A stretch of 64,000 bases of DNA from Prorocentrum cordatum (lineage: Eukaryota; Sar; Dinophyceae; Prorocentrales; Prorocentraceae). Every line of letters starts with the position of its first letter. Positions within the stretch are counted from its first letter, which is position 1. Under the pieces are notes generated by a model, which saw nothing but the letters and a program-made list of their open reading frames with translations, did not search any database and was not told where the DNA came from. Positions 18,991 through 29,260 of this stretch are shown piece after piece. A program made the translations under genes and the position numbers. The DNA lies in assembly GCA_963575745.1 (NCBI GenBank), contig CAUYUJ010015696.1:151316-215315 (forward strand), in the 5' to 3' direction.

Positions 18991-19884
18991 AGCGTCGGGG
19001 AACTGTAAAGGCGAGAACTCGAAAATCCTTCGCTTTGAAACAAATCCCGACGTCGGGGGTCTGGATATGGCGCGATTTTCCGATCCCATTTGCTCGGACC
19101 CCATCTGGTAGGCCCTCGGTCACGCCCGTATCGCCAGGGGGTAAACAACTGTCTACTCTGAGATCCGACGTCATGAACAGATTGCAGCATCGTGAAAAAT
19201 CATGACCGCAGCCCCGTTCCCCAACTTTCTGACATCTTTTTCGAGCCAGATCGATCTGAGATGGTCCCAGGGCCCGAGATAAAGCAGAATCGCCCATTTG
19301 GGTACGGAAACACTCGGCACGATGCCCAGCAACAAATGTTGTCCAACCAAAACGGGCAACGGCCGCTTTGGGGCAGGCGGCACTTTGCCTCCGTGGCGAC
19401 ACCGACAGCGAGTCCTGTTCAAAATGAGACGCTACTGTCGATCTTGATGCCCCGTTTCTGTCCGTACCCATTCCCAGACCCCCGACGTCGTGTGCTTGCT
19501 TTTGCATGACTCGGACCCGCAGGGGTCTGGGCCCACTCCCCTGAAGTGGCTTCTCGTCCTGAAGCTCTTTTTGACGGCCCCAAGGACCCGTAAGGGCTCC
19601 CAGCGGGCGAAACTCGTGTCAAAAAACACCCGTCGTGACTGATTCATGACTCGAGAGGAGGTTTGAGTTTCTTTCCACAAAATCCTCTCGGTGGATCTCC
19701 CCAGGGATTTCAGCAGGCAAAAGACCTCCCCGAATCCAGAGGCGTCGAACCTCGCCGCCCCTTCCTGTACCCTCTCTTTCCGCCCCTACTTCGTTACGTC
19801 AGGGTTGGATCGAACAGACTTCGGCCGCCATGCGGGGCACGGACTCGAGCTGGAAACATGTGCGTGCAGGCATCGTTGCATGAG

Positions 19885-19975
19885 GTGAGGGAGGAGAAGG
19901 AGGAGGAGGAGCAGGAGGAGGAGGAGGAGGAGGAAGAGGCGAAGACGGAGGAGGAGGAGGAGGAGGAGGACGAGA
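19885..19975. repeat. GGA microsatellite
   Basis: GGA triplets with AGC and GAA interruptions. Between 19100 and 19880 only copies of old dispersed repeats are seen (family P at 19480-19660, and a GATGCCCAGCAACAAATGTT stretch also found near 15900 and 54375). Confidence 0.8.
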
Positions 19976-20254
19976 GAGGAAGAATACATCGAAAACAAAA
20001 GACAGGAGAGGAGGCCGACAGAATCGCCCCCGCCGCCGCCGCCCCGATCGGCCGGCCTCGCTGGCCTCGGCACCCCACGCCTGCACCGCGAGCCCGCCGG
20101 CGCGCGGGAGGACCCCGGCGGCCACGGCGAGGGCCGCGAGCGGCCCCGCGCGCGCGGGGGGCGCGGGGCGCGCTGGCGCCATCGGCCGCGGGAAACGGCG
20201 GGGGGGAGCATCGTCTGACCGATCCTGTGAGGGGCAACGGCAGGGGCGGACTGG

Positions 20255-20425
20255 CATGCAGTCGGACCTGGGACAGAAGAGCATCCCTCGAGAGCACGAG
20301 GCCCTCCGCCGGCCGAACACACAGGGAGCAACCGAGGGTACCCTCCCCCGGGATGCACAAGAACATCCCACAGCCACGAAGAACACGAGGGTACCCTTCC
20401 CGAACCGACCTCGACCCCATACCTC
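20255..20425. repeat. Dispersed repeat family K, copy 1
   Basis: GCCCTCCGCCGGCC, then CCCTCCCCCGGGA, GCACAAGA or GCACACGA and GGTACCCTTCCCGA or GGTACCCTCCCCGA recur in the same order at 47005-47155. Confidence 0.65.
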
Positions 20426-20756
20426 GGTCAGACTGCACGGGGGGCAACGTTGGGGGCGGACTGGGGGGGACACGTCGACCTGGAATCGGCGAAAAATCCA
20501 CGTCAGATCGGCGAGAGGCCCCCGATAGCGAATCCCAACGCTCTTGGGCGGGGTGGGGGTATCAGACCCCTATCGGCGATCAAGGGGCGACAGAGGGTCG
20601 ATGCATCCCCCCGCACGCCTATCCCCCCCTATCGCTGCCCCTGGTCCCAGAACCCAGACCCCCTCGGAGAATGGCAAACAATCATGGCGAAAGGTTAGGC
20701 GCTCGTTTCGGCCTCTGGGGTCCTCACCGGACCTCGGGACCGCCAATGACGACTCG

Positions 20757-21002
20757 GGATGGAGGAGGAGGAAGAGGAGGAGGAGGAGGAGGAGGAGGAG
20801 GAGGAGATAGAGGGGGAGTGGGGGAGTGGGGGAGTGGGGGAGGAGGAGGAGGAGGAGGAGGAGGAGGAGGAGGAGAGGAGGGAGGAGGAGGAGGAAGAGG
20901 AGGAGAGAGGAGGAGGAGGAGGAGGAGGAGGAGCAGGAGGAGGAGGAGGAAGAGGAGGAGGAGGAGGAGGGCAGAGGAGGGCGGTGGAGAGCGGAGGAGG
21001 GA
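20757..21002. repeat. GGA tract
   Basis: About 240 bases of GGA/GAG triplets with three GGGGGAGTG units near 20810-20840. Confidence 0.9.
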
Positions 21003-21139
21003 GAGGGGAATGACTTCTCCCACCAAATCTGGGCGTTGCATTTCTTTTCGCAGCGGGCGTCTCGCCCAGGGCCCTCACGCATCGATCTGGCCCGAAACAT
21101 GACGCAACAAGATAGATGTCTAGGGCTCCGGGCGTAACA

Positions 21140-21515
21140 TTCGCGATGTTTTTTTTTTTTTTTTTTTCTTCACAGCGTCGGATCCTACGAGAACGGCGCC
21201 CATGCACGCGAACGTTTTCTCAGTCGGCGTTTCGACATTGTGCGGAAGGGGGTGGGAGGGGGGGGGTCTGGCTCCGGACCTCTGCTTACTGCAACTGCTT
21301 GCATAAGTGCGTCCGATGGGGGAGACTCCGCATGCTTGAAACAGGCGCCAAAAACGGCCAAGATCTGTTCCATGCGGGGGGGTGAGGGGGTGCGAGGGCC
21401 CGCTCCGATCGGCAACACACTGAATGAGAAAACGATCACTTTCGCGATGTTGCACGTTTTACCATGTCGGATCATACGAGAACGGCGCCCATGCATCGTA
21501 CCATGTTTGGATACC
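21140..21515. repeat. Direct repeats around ACGAGAACGGCGCCCATGCA
   Basis: A ~55-bp segment (TTCGCGATGT...GTCGGATC..ACGAGAACGGCGCCCATGC) occurs at 21149-21207 and 21441-21497. The first copy has a run of about 20 T inside it. No gene is seen. Confidence 0.7.
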
Positions 21516-21532
21516 CTTCAAGCTCCGCTCCC

Positions 21533-21645
21533 ACGCAGTGCGGTGCAGACTATGCACCGTACCGTTTTTTGGTCGAAGATCGACGACGCCTCGGGAGACG
21601 CCAACGCGGTACGGTGCATACATGTCGTCCACGGACACTAACCTG
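21533..21645. repeat. Dispersed inverted-repeat family L, copy 1
   Basis: GTGCGGTGCA at the left, TGCACCGTACC in the middle and GGTACGGTGCAT at the right enclose a GACGACGCCTCGGGAGA segment; the same arrangement lies at 51050-51175. Confidence 0.6.
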
Positions 21646-21958
21646 ACCTTGGCTCTACCTGGACCCCTCATATAGTGAAATAGAGCACGCTGCAACTTTC
21701 GGCCTCTGGAGCCCCTCGCCGTGTCCCAGGACCGTCAAGAACGACTCAGAATGAAAGAACGGTCCCAGGGAATGAATCGAGACCTCTGGGGTTCGACAGT
21801 GTGAACAAAAATCATGTCGACGAAATTCTGGGACTGGCCGACCCAAGTCTCCGAGGGTATGCTTTGTTGGTCAATCTGGGCGTTATTCCGCGACTTCGGT
21901 TCATGGGGCCCGCGTTCGGGCCCCGGGGCTATCAAGCATGCGCCCATGGTGGGCAAGG

Positions 21959-21963
21959 GGTCG
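21959..21963. repeat. Copia target-site duplication (left)
   Basis: GGTCG directly outside the left LTR, identical to 32364-32368. Confidence 0.9.
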
Positions 21964-22246
21964 TGAGAAACCCACGACACTGATGACGAGCTCCTCCTTG
22001 GATATCTTCCCGATGGCGCGTCACAGTCGAGCGCCGGCGAAAGCAAGGTCTCCCGTGGAGACCAGCAACAGGATTGAAGTAGAAGAGAGCGGGAATATCT
22101 GGACTCTTCTGAGTGGGTTCGGGAGGGAAACGGGGTAAGCCAGCCCGAGCACAAAATGGCTGCAGAAACAACATATGGGCGCTGGGTTTGGGAGACACTG
22201 GGGCTGAAGGGAAGGGCGTCTGGGCACTAGACTCAGGAAGTTTACA
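21964..22246 (-). repeat. Copia 3' LTR (283 bp)
   Basis: On + it starts TGAGAAACCC and ends AGTTTACA; it matches 32083-32363 except for about seven substitutions and CACAG versus CAG near 22026. The minus-strand sequence just upstream (22247-22260) is a weak purine tract (CGGGAGC), the likely polypurine primer site. Confidence 0.95.
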
Positions 22247-22307
22247 GCTCCCGAACAAGTCTGTACCCTTCAGCCTCTATTCAAACATAACGCACAAACA
22301 AGACAGG

Positions 22308-24770
22308 CTAACGCCGAGGCCGCTGCCCGGCAGCACTGCGCTCACGATGTGCCTCCATGGTCACAGTCTCATCAACAATACAAAATGTACCAGTCCTCAG
22401 AAACTGAGTCATGAGATCGAGCTTCGCCTTGCGCTTAGTCATTCCATCCACCAGCATAGCTGGGTGATCCACCCAACGAATCTCGCAACCCAAAGCATTC
22501 ATCGCCTGCCTTATGATCTGAATCTGCGTAGCACACTTGCGATCACGCTCGCCTGTGGTCTCCCTCTGCAGGTAGTCATACAATGACTTGGCATCCACGA
22601 CGCAAAAGCCCTTCTTGAGAAACTCCGCCTTGGGTGTCTCCTCATTGCGCCCTGCCAGAGATAGTAAACGACGATGCTCGCACCAGCGCTCCCACTCGTC
22701 CAGCCTGAGATTGGAGAAAGCAAACTCGTGACACAGAGTGACCATCCAAGCCAGCTCGGCAACGCCTGTATTGAGTGACAATGTCTCGGCATGTAGCGTA
22801 GAGTCCACAACGCGATTCATCCTTGAGCTCCGCCAAGCCAGTGGACTGGCAGGCTGCCGCTTTCCCTCGGAAGTCGACCTCGAAGTTGCCAGGATAGCAT
22901 ATGCACCTTGAGATCCGCCTTCACTGCTGTTGTGCAGGCTCGCATCCGAAATGGACATCCAGATGATCTCGTTGATCGGAATCGACCACACGGTGATACC
23001 AAGCTCAGCCGTGTCCTTCATATACTTGACCAACTGGTTGATCTCCTTCACGTCCTCGTAAGTAAGCTTACACAAGGCTTGCTGTAGTAGACTGCACCTG
23101 CCACTCTCATCAGCTCTGAGTTCGCGAGTTAGCCAGTTCAAAGAACCGAGCACTGCGCGGGCTTGACTGCATTCACCTGGACTGCACATCTCATGGGCGC
23201 TATGACCCTTGGACACCTTGATCGGCGCAAGTCTCTCCTCAATGAACTTCGTCATGGTCACATGAAAATTGTACTGCTCGTCCTGCCGGTAGTGCCTCCC
23301 GTTGAACATCGCCCCATCCTTTTCCTTCATCAACGTCTTCACCTTGCCAAAGCGTCGCCGTCCACGTAGTGCCTCCATCTGCCGATGGTGTCGACCGCCT
23401 CCGACGTCGAAGATGTCGTCCACCTCCACAACCACGATGCCCCCCACATCCGGGATGGCCTGAACTCCCGGCCCACCTCCACGACGCTCACCTCCTAGAT
23501 CCGCCAGTCGAACCAGCGGCTGCCCAGACACCGTCTCTGGGAACAGCATGAACACAGCGGGGTCCAGGGTGCTCTGCCTGTAGCCCAAGTCCACAAGATC
23601 TCTCTTTAGTCCCTTCCTGAAGTGTAGTGGAGCGTCTCCAAGACCATGCACACCAGACACCAGTTCGATGAGTTGGCCAGCAGCGAGACCAGGTAGCCCG
23701 GACTTAGGCTGCTCCGCATACAGCTTGCCGTTCTCTCGCACCAGCCGGTCGGACTGCATAAACGCCTTCCAGAGATCCCCAATGGTAGCCACCCACTTGT
23801 TGGACGCCGCAATCTGCAACACCATCATCAGGGAACCGGTGGTCACCGTAGGGGCGGAGCGAACTAGTGAGAGCAGGTCTGGATCTTGATCACCTCGCAC
23901 ACACCACCTGCTCTTGTAGCTGGGTCCCACCCCTCGCTCCTCAGAAGGTTTCTTGCGACGCACCATTCTTGAGGGAATAATTCGGTCCTCCTTGCCCTGC
24001 CTCAATAATGCACTCCTCACCTTCTGACTTTCCTCCGCGCCGAGCACCTGCGCACCTCCAGTGGATAGCACTCCGTCCCACTCGGTCGCATCAGACTTGT
24101 TCCACTCGGGCCACTCTTCTTTCGTAATACTTCTCTCCAGCACCTCATCGCCACCACGCTTCTCCGTGAAATAGACGTCCTCCTCAGCTCCTTTGCCGGC
24201 CGCCTGATTGAAATAGATGTCCTCCTCGAGCTCCTTCCCCCAGTCGATGGTCATGAGGTCCTCATTATGGTCGCTCATCCTCTCGTCTGCAGCGGGAGGG
24301 CGACGATTCCCAAGATCTAGCTGCTGATTCCTTGCCACCGCCTGAGCGATAGCAGCTTCGATACGGCGCTTGGTAGCACTTGGCCCACCCTGCGGCTCCT
24401 CCTCAAGCTTGCGAACCAGACCACGACTCAGCCCACTGATCTCCAGCTCCATGCCCGGCGAGTCGGGCACCTCTTCGATACTCTTGGCAGCTGAGGCAGC
24501 GGCCCTCTGAAGCATTTCCTCCTCAGACTCGAACTTCTCAGACTTCGGCTTCACATTCCTCTCGAATGGCTCGTGCGGCTCCTCCTCACGGGCGGCTCGA
24601 ACTTCCTCAGCGACCGCCTTCGCCATCTCATCCTCCTCGGGGGAAGTCTTCGCCTCCTCCGTCTGCTTCCTTGGTTTCCTCGGTGTTCGGCTCGACCACA
24701 GGTGCTTCAGGAGCAGCAGATTCGGGTAGTCCTTCACCTTCGGCTCGGGTTGGTGCGTCAGTATGTCCAC
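22308..24770 (-). CDS. Copia reverse transcriptase-RNase H
   Basis: An intact 820-codon frame, the best-preserved part of pol. The first ~210 residues are an acidic linker. RVT_2-type RT begins around residue 230: VGPSYKSRWCVRG precedes IGDLWKAFMQ (first catalytic Asp, ~330), and IVVVEVDDIFDVG gives the catalytic VDD pair (~450). RNase H shows its acidic residues in WMSISDAS (~610), DSTLHAETLSL, FCVVDAKSLYDYL and WVDHPAMLVDGMTK. The end lies about 60 bases from the 3' LTR, as expected. RT would copy element RNA from the tRNA primer and RNase H would remove the template, inside a Gag particle. All catalytic positions seen are intact; the frame is separated from integrase by frameshifts. Confidence 0.9.
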   Translation of the reverse strand: MDILTHQPEPKVKDYPNLLLLKHLWSSRTPRKPRKQTEEAKTSPEEDEMAKAVAEEVRAAREEEPHEPFERNVKPKSEKFESEEEMLQRAAASAAKSIEEVPDSPGMELEISGLSRGLVRKLEEEPQGGPSATKRRIEAAIAQAVARNQQLDLGNRRPPAADERMSDHNEDLMTIDWGKELEEDIYFNQAAGKGAEEDVYFTEKRGGDEVLERSITKEEWPEWNKSDATEWDGVLSTGGAQVLGAEESQKVRSALLRQGKEDRIIPSRMVRRKKPSEERGVGPSYKSRWCVRGDQDPDLLSLVRSAPTVTTGSLMMVLQIAASNKWVATIGDLWKAFMQSDRLVRENGKLYAEQPKSGLPGLAAGQLIELVSGVHGLGDAPLHFRKGLKRDLVDLGYRQSTLDPAVFMLFPETVSGQPLVRLADLGGERRGGGPGVQAIPDVGGIVVVEVDDIFDVGGGRHHRQMEALRGRRRFGKVKTLMKEKDGAMFNGRHYRQDEQYNFHVTMTKFIEERLAPIKVSKGHSAHEMCSPGECSQARAVLGSLNWLTRELRADESGRCSLLQQALCKLTYEDVKEINQLVKYMKDTAELGITVWSIPINEIIWMSISDASLHNSSEGGSQGAYAILATSRSTSEGKRQPASPLAWRSSRMNRVVDSTLHAETLSLNTGVAELAWMVTLCHEFAFSNLRLDEWERWCEHRRLLSLAGRNEETPKAEFLKKGFCVVDAKSLYDYLQRETTGERDRKCATQIQIIRQAMNALGCEIRWVDHPAMLVDGMTKRKAKLDLMTQFLRTGTFCIVDETVTMEAHRERSAAGQRPRR

Positions 24771-25130
24771 GAGATGGTGGCTGCTCCTTCTCTGGGTTCA
24801 CCTCGGCAGGCTCGTAGAATTCACGATCTCCATCCCAGGCCCATTCGGGTGGAGGCCCTTCAGCAGCCACATCAGCAAAGCCCTGCCTCTTGCCTCGCTT
24901 ACCCAGTTGCGTCCGCAAGTCGTCGTAGTAGGTACTCAGTAACTCGGCCCCTCTACACTCGTCGCTGGTAGCCAACCTTACCTGCTCCAGCCCGCACTGC
25001 CACAGCTCGCCCTTGTGATTAACCCGCACCGAGCCGTCCTTGACCATAGCACTACGCGCGGGCCAACCCATCGCTCCTTACGGTAGTCCGGGCACCAGCG
25101 ATCACCAGCATCTTTGGATAACTTCCTTCA
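24628..25130 (-). pseudogene. Copia integrase C-terminal/linker segment
   Basis: After the integrase core, a short piece reads VHVQPGDWV in one frame (to ~25130), and KGELWQCGLEQVRLATSDE with AELLSTYYDDLRTQ in another (25071-24700). This is the usual dinoflagellate copia pattern of a small beta-rich integrase tail followed by an acidic, Pro/Glu-rich linker into RT. At least two frame changes are needed to read from the integrase to the RT frame. Confidence 0.7.
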
Positions 25131-25765
25131 CGCACGAACCCAATCTCCCGGTTGTACATGTACTCGAGGTCGAGGTCCGCTGGCAAGCTCCCTCTTGATT
25201 GAGCTGTAAGTATCCACCTCCACCATGGCCCGATGAGCAGCCAAGCGGAATCTATGAGCCCGCTGAAGCTCGGCATTGGGATCCTGAGTCAGAAGTCGAA
25301 GATCCATGCAGTCGTCTGACAGGAGACTTCCGGGAAGGCGAGGTAGTTGGCCCAGTGCCCGCTGCGCCGGTGTAACGCCTGACCTGTTGAGAAACCTATT
25401 CTTCGCCGCCTCGCGCTGCAGGACGAGAGCCTCTGCCTCCTGCTTGGTCTCGGGGGCCTCCAACTCACGAGCCTTTGCATAGATGGCCTTAAAATGTCCT
25501 CCAGCTCGCTCAGTCTTCGCGTTCTTCCACGGAGCTCGAGCATCAATAGTTGAGACCAGGCAGCCTTCTTCTCCAGCTCGGTCCGCGAACGTGCCCATGA
25601 ATTCCTTGCCCTCGTCCACCACAAGAATCTCTGGCGGTCCAAACACCCGTGGCCAGCTCCGACAGAACGCAAGCCATACATTCCATGGTGTCTTATTGCC
25701 CTTTGGGAACTTTTGAAGCATTGAGTAGCGTGTGCCCCAGTCAGTAATATTCAGATACTGAACGT
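25128..25765 (-). pseudogene. Copia integrase catalytic core (C-terminal two-thirds)
   Basis: Starts in the sense of NVQYLNITDWGTRYSMLQK and contains the second catalytic Asp in LVVDEGKEFMG and the Glu in NAKTERAGGHFK, i.e. the DD35E signature with spacing as in retroviral-type integrases. The first Asp (VVGVDLIFIKGG) lies at the end of the preceding frame; a frameshift near 25760 separates them. Integrase would join the element cDNA to host DNA. Confidence 0.8.
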
Positions 25766-27115
25766 TTTCGCGAGTCCCCCCTTGATGAAGATCAGGTCCA
25801 CCCCGACCACATGGTTCATGCGGTACGACTTCGGTATGGCTCCTACCCTCCTGGGCTTTGGACGCATTCTAGCACTGCAGATGTCGCACTTGAACTTGGT
25901 CTTGGCCCACTTCACCAGATGAGGTCGTGCTGCCGAGACGAAGAACTCGACAGTAGTCCACGCACTGTTTGGGTGGGCCCACTTCTCATGCAGCTCCCTG
26001 ATGAGCTTCTTCTCCGCCTCGCTTGGCTCACTGTCCTCCAACGTGTCCTCCTCCTGCGGTTCCTCCTCGGGCGCCTCCTGGTCCTCGTCCTCCGCCTCAT
26101 CGATGTCCTCTTCATTAAACACCTGACTCTCGGCATTGTCCTCGCGCAGCTGGTGACTAAGACCTCGAGCGATAGCTTGGCAGAGTCTCGGGGTATAGCG
26201 TTCAGCAAAGTGTGCCTTCCCATTGATCAAGATCTCGTGCTCATGGTTACCCTTGCACTGCCGGTCCAGCTCCTTGGCGAGGCATGGCGAGTTGGTGAGA
26301 AAGGTCGCAGGCTTCTTCCAGAACTTCCCGGTCTTGCCCTTGAGCCCAAACCGACATTGATCAGCATGGATGGTGAAGACCCCTTCCAGAAAGGCCAGAG
26401 CTTGGACCTCCGGCCCTTGAAAACTCCTGCACGTCCGAGGGTGCTCGAAAAGAAAATACCGCCCACTTGCATGACGCTCCGCAAGTACACGCACTGCAAA
26501 TCTGAGGTGATTGAGACCAGCGCTGAGATGAGCCCTTGCCTTCTTGGGATCCATGTGGGAGTAGTTCCACTCCATCAAGGAGCTCATTGAACCGCACGGT
26601 GGGGTCCCCACTGTTAGATCAGGATCACGAGCTCGAACATCAGCAAGACATGAGGCTCGATCCTGAGCTCGATCAAAGTTCCATCCTGACTTGACATCAT
26701 ACGACGTTCCAGTGCCACACTGACTCTTCTCCAATGTTTCAGCGACCCTTGGCATCGAATACACCTCTGCAACCTTGATGTCTTGCACCTGCCGAAGATC
26801 CGCGAGCACCTTGCGCGGCAGATCCTTCTTGGTTTCATCTAGGAACGTGAAATTGTCCTCGACTTCCCAATTCAGAAAGATAGTCCCCTCATTCAGCAGG
26901 TCCGGCACCTCGTCCTCCCGCTCCTCGTATGCCTCGCCGTGCAGTTTCCTCCACCTCCTGCCGATCACGTACACCCGGTCGTGCATCAGCTTCTTCGCAT
27001 TGAGTAGCTGCTTCTCGTTCGTGACCATCACCACGCCATCGCCCTCCAGATCTTGAGTCTTGGCGGTTTCAAAGTAGCTCCACAGGTGAAGCCGTCCAGG
27101 CGCAGCGTCGTCAGC
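25751..27115 (-). pseudogene. Copia segment: methyltransferase-like domain, HHCC finger, integrase start
   Basis: About 450 codons in one frame. Residues ~105-245 read KVAEVYSMPRV, SGWNFDRAQDRASC, LTVGTPPCGSMSS and YFLFEHPRTCRSF, in the order of a SAM-dependent cytosine methyltransferase: an SAM-pocket strand, an acidic second strand, a Pro-Cys catalytic loop, and an FEHP motif in the place of ENV. After an acidic linker comes the pre-integrase zinc site (LHEKWAHPNS with H-H, then FKCDICSARM with C-C) and the first integrase Asp in VVGVDLIFIKGG. Copia elements carrying DNA methyltransferases have been reported from Symbiodinium (recalled, not checked). Whether this domain is catalytic is unknown. 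Confidence 0.7.
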
Positions 27116-27117
27116 CT

Positions 27118-28226
27118 TCAGAGATCGTACCCGGACCGCCAGCCGCAGTCCTCGTACTCCATCATGCCCTCGTGGCGCTTGCGTACCTTCTCCCGATCCC
27201 TCGCTGGCTGCTCGTTCTTGGTTGAACTCTTTCCGCTCTGCCCTGGGCTCGGAACTGGCATCTCCACTGCCGCTCTGGTAGGGCTGAAGTTCGGCATCTG
27301 GCTCCTGGCTGTCCTGGGAGTTGGCCTTCTCGATGCTGATGGCCTCTGATACATCTCCCCGAACACCTCCTCCAGTGTTTCGTCCCTCAGGCGAAGTAGC
27401 GCGCGGCTCTTCTCCTTGGACAGCATCATGTAGGATTTAGGCCCCTTCTCCCAGCGCCCCCCGCACTGCGCGCGCTGCATAGCTGAGGCCACGCCGCCCA
27501 TGCCCTTGATCATCTCGAGGGGGTGAGCGCACTCCCCCCGATTCATCGCAGACCTGCCCACCGTCGTGTGCAGAGGGTATCCCAGGATCCACCTCCAGTG
27601 AGCCCTGTCCTTCGGCAGTACCTCCCACTCGTGGAACTCGCACTTCCCACCCTTGCACTTGTGGTAGAACATCCCGAACTGATCCGACGAGGGCTCCGTC
27701 ACTATGCACCTCTGCGCTCTCTGGATGTTCTGACCCTCCTTGCACTTGCAGTAGACTGGCCTCCACTCTGGGTAGTAGTAGGCTCCGTTCACGTTGGTCT
27801 CCTTCCCCCCCTGAGTTGGCCGCAGCCCCAGGCGCCTGCGAGAGCTCTGTGAGGGTGGAGTCACGATGTTCACCTCCCCCCCGTCCTCCGCGCTGTCCCA
27901 GCCGTGCCGGATGCCTCCGCGAAGGCTCGAGAAGATGCCTACTAGCGGCCGCGCAGACGCCCGGCACCAAGCTGCAAGCGAGACGGATCCATGACTGCCT
28001 CGCTGGAGTGTGAGCTCGGACAAGAGAGGCTTTCACCCCCCTGAGATATGGAATTGCTGGATACATAACTTGCCGCTGTGGCGGATTCGTGGCCGCCTTG
28101 ACTCAAACGGCTATCGCAACGAAAGTCGCCCATGGTGTGTCCATGGGCCCCTTCTGGAACTGTCCAGCCTTCTGCTCTGAACTCCACGACCGAAACTGCA
28201 ACATGGCCTGCGTTAACTTCCCTCAT
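27118..28226 (-). pseudogene. Copia linker with GRF-like zinc finger
   Basis: Two frames cover this part. The first (28226-27942) contains GHVAVSVVEFRAEGWTVPE, a segment typical of the region after protease. The second (28023-27118) contains PVYCKCKEGQNIQRAQRC and FYHKCKGGKCEFHEWEVLP, i.e. CxC, C, then C-x4-C with aromatic residues and a Trp, closely resembling a GRF zinc finger (a single-stranded nucleic acid-binding fold in TOP3A, NEIL3 and APE2). The C-terminal part is Lys/Arg-rich and ends at a TGA (27118-27120), with the reading continuing in another frame. Placement inside a copia polyprotein suggests a nucleic acid-binding accessory role (inference). Confidence 0.6.
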
Positions 28227-28770
28227 ACGAACCTCCGAGCCTGCTCGCCTGAGCTAAGTCCACAAGAGCTCTGAACTTCTCAAGAGTCTTGACTGGCAAC
28301 AGCATGGGAACATTACCCTCGACAACCGTGAGCTCCAACAGACCATGAGCACCTTCAATCCCGAAAGGCGTGACGATAACTCCTACCGTGCGAGGCTTAC
28401 CTCCTACTCCTTGTGCCCGGGCTGGCTTATTGACCCATTTGAAACGTAGACCCCGTTGCTTTAGTGCTGAGGCCAACTGCTGTAAAGCCTCTGTCCCAAT
28501 AAGGCCCGACTGAGCCGCAGTGTCCACCACTGCCTCTCCATCCCCAAGAGATAGCCCACACCGCGGTACCTCGTCAGCCTCAGACCTCCCAGATTCTCGA
28601 ACACGTCCAGAACGCTCCCCAAGCAGTTCTTGAACTCTTAGAAGACACCCCAGGATCAACTCCACCTTGGGCTTCACTCCCAGGAGCTCCAGACACGCAC
28701 ACCCGCAGAACTTGATCTCCAAGACGCTCCCCAGGTAGAAGGGCCTGGTAAGGATCTCCAGAGACATCAG
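28216..28770 (-). pseudogene. Copia aspartic protease
   Basis: LGDGEAVVDTAAQSGLIGTE carries the catalytic Asp in a D-T-A-A form of the DTGA/DSGA motif, followed ~90 residues later by LLELTVVEGNVPMLLPV, the hydrophobic flap/C-terminal strand. The frame differs from the upstream gag frame (shift near 28765) and ends at a TAA at 28216-28218, beyond which the sense continues in another frame. The protease would release the Gag-Pol products. Confidence 0.75.
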
Positions 28771-29258
28771 GGGCCTGATCGCGATGATGCTTGCACTTGG
28801 ACTCGCACTCCAAATATTCGCCCTCTCCCTCTGGGCGGGCAGCCGGTCCGTCCGCCGTTGCGCCCGCGAAGAAGCCCGCCTTGGGCCTCGCAGCTGCTGC
28901 AGCCGCTCCGCGAGCATCAGGTGGACTGTGGCACTCCCTGGCCCAATGGCCGGCTTGGCCGCACCGAGCGCGCTTGGTCCGCAGCTTGATCACATCAATG
29001 TGTACCTCCTGGTTGTCCCTGTACTTCGCGCTGTTGCCGAACCTTGCCACTGGTGCCGGCGGCGCCTGTCCAGTGCCCTTGTCCTTGCCCTTGCCCTTAC
29101 CGCCCTTGCGGAAGCCACTGCGATTCTTGTCCTGGCGAATCGACTCCCGCACGGCCTGGTAAGACGCCAGTGCCGTGGTCACGTCTGCCTCCTCGTGCAC
29201 CTCCCACAGGTCGTCTTCGAAGACGTAGATGTGCTCGTCGTCGTCCTCCTCCTCCGGA
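28765..29258 (-). pseudogene. Copia gag, C-terminal part with degenerate zinc knuckle
   Basis: Continues gag on the far side of the insertion. It holds an acidic stretch, then VTTALASYQAVRESIRQDKN (typical of the end of copia Gag), a Gly/Lys tract, and a zinc knuckle reading RARCGQAGHWAREC. The first of the four ligands is Arg where C-x2-C is expected (a CGC codon for TGC), so the knuckle is C-H-C only. The zinc knuckle normally binds genomic RNA for packaging. Confidence 0.75.
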
Positions 29259-29260
29259 TA

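Noticed and set aside
17726-19111. A 461-codon plus-strand ORF
   Set aside because: It crosses a dispersed repeat, CGT triplets and a minisatellite; no continuous protein sense is seen.
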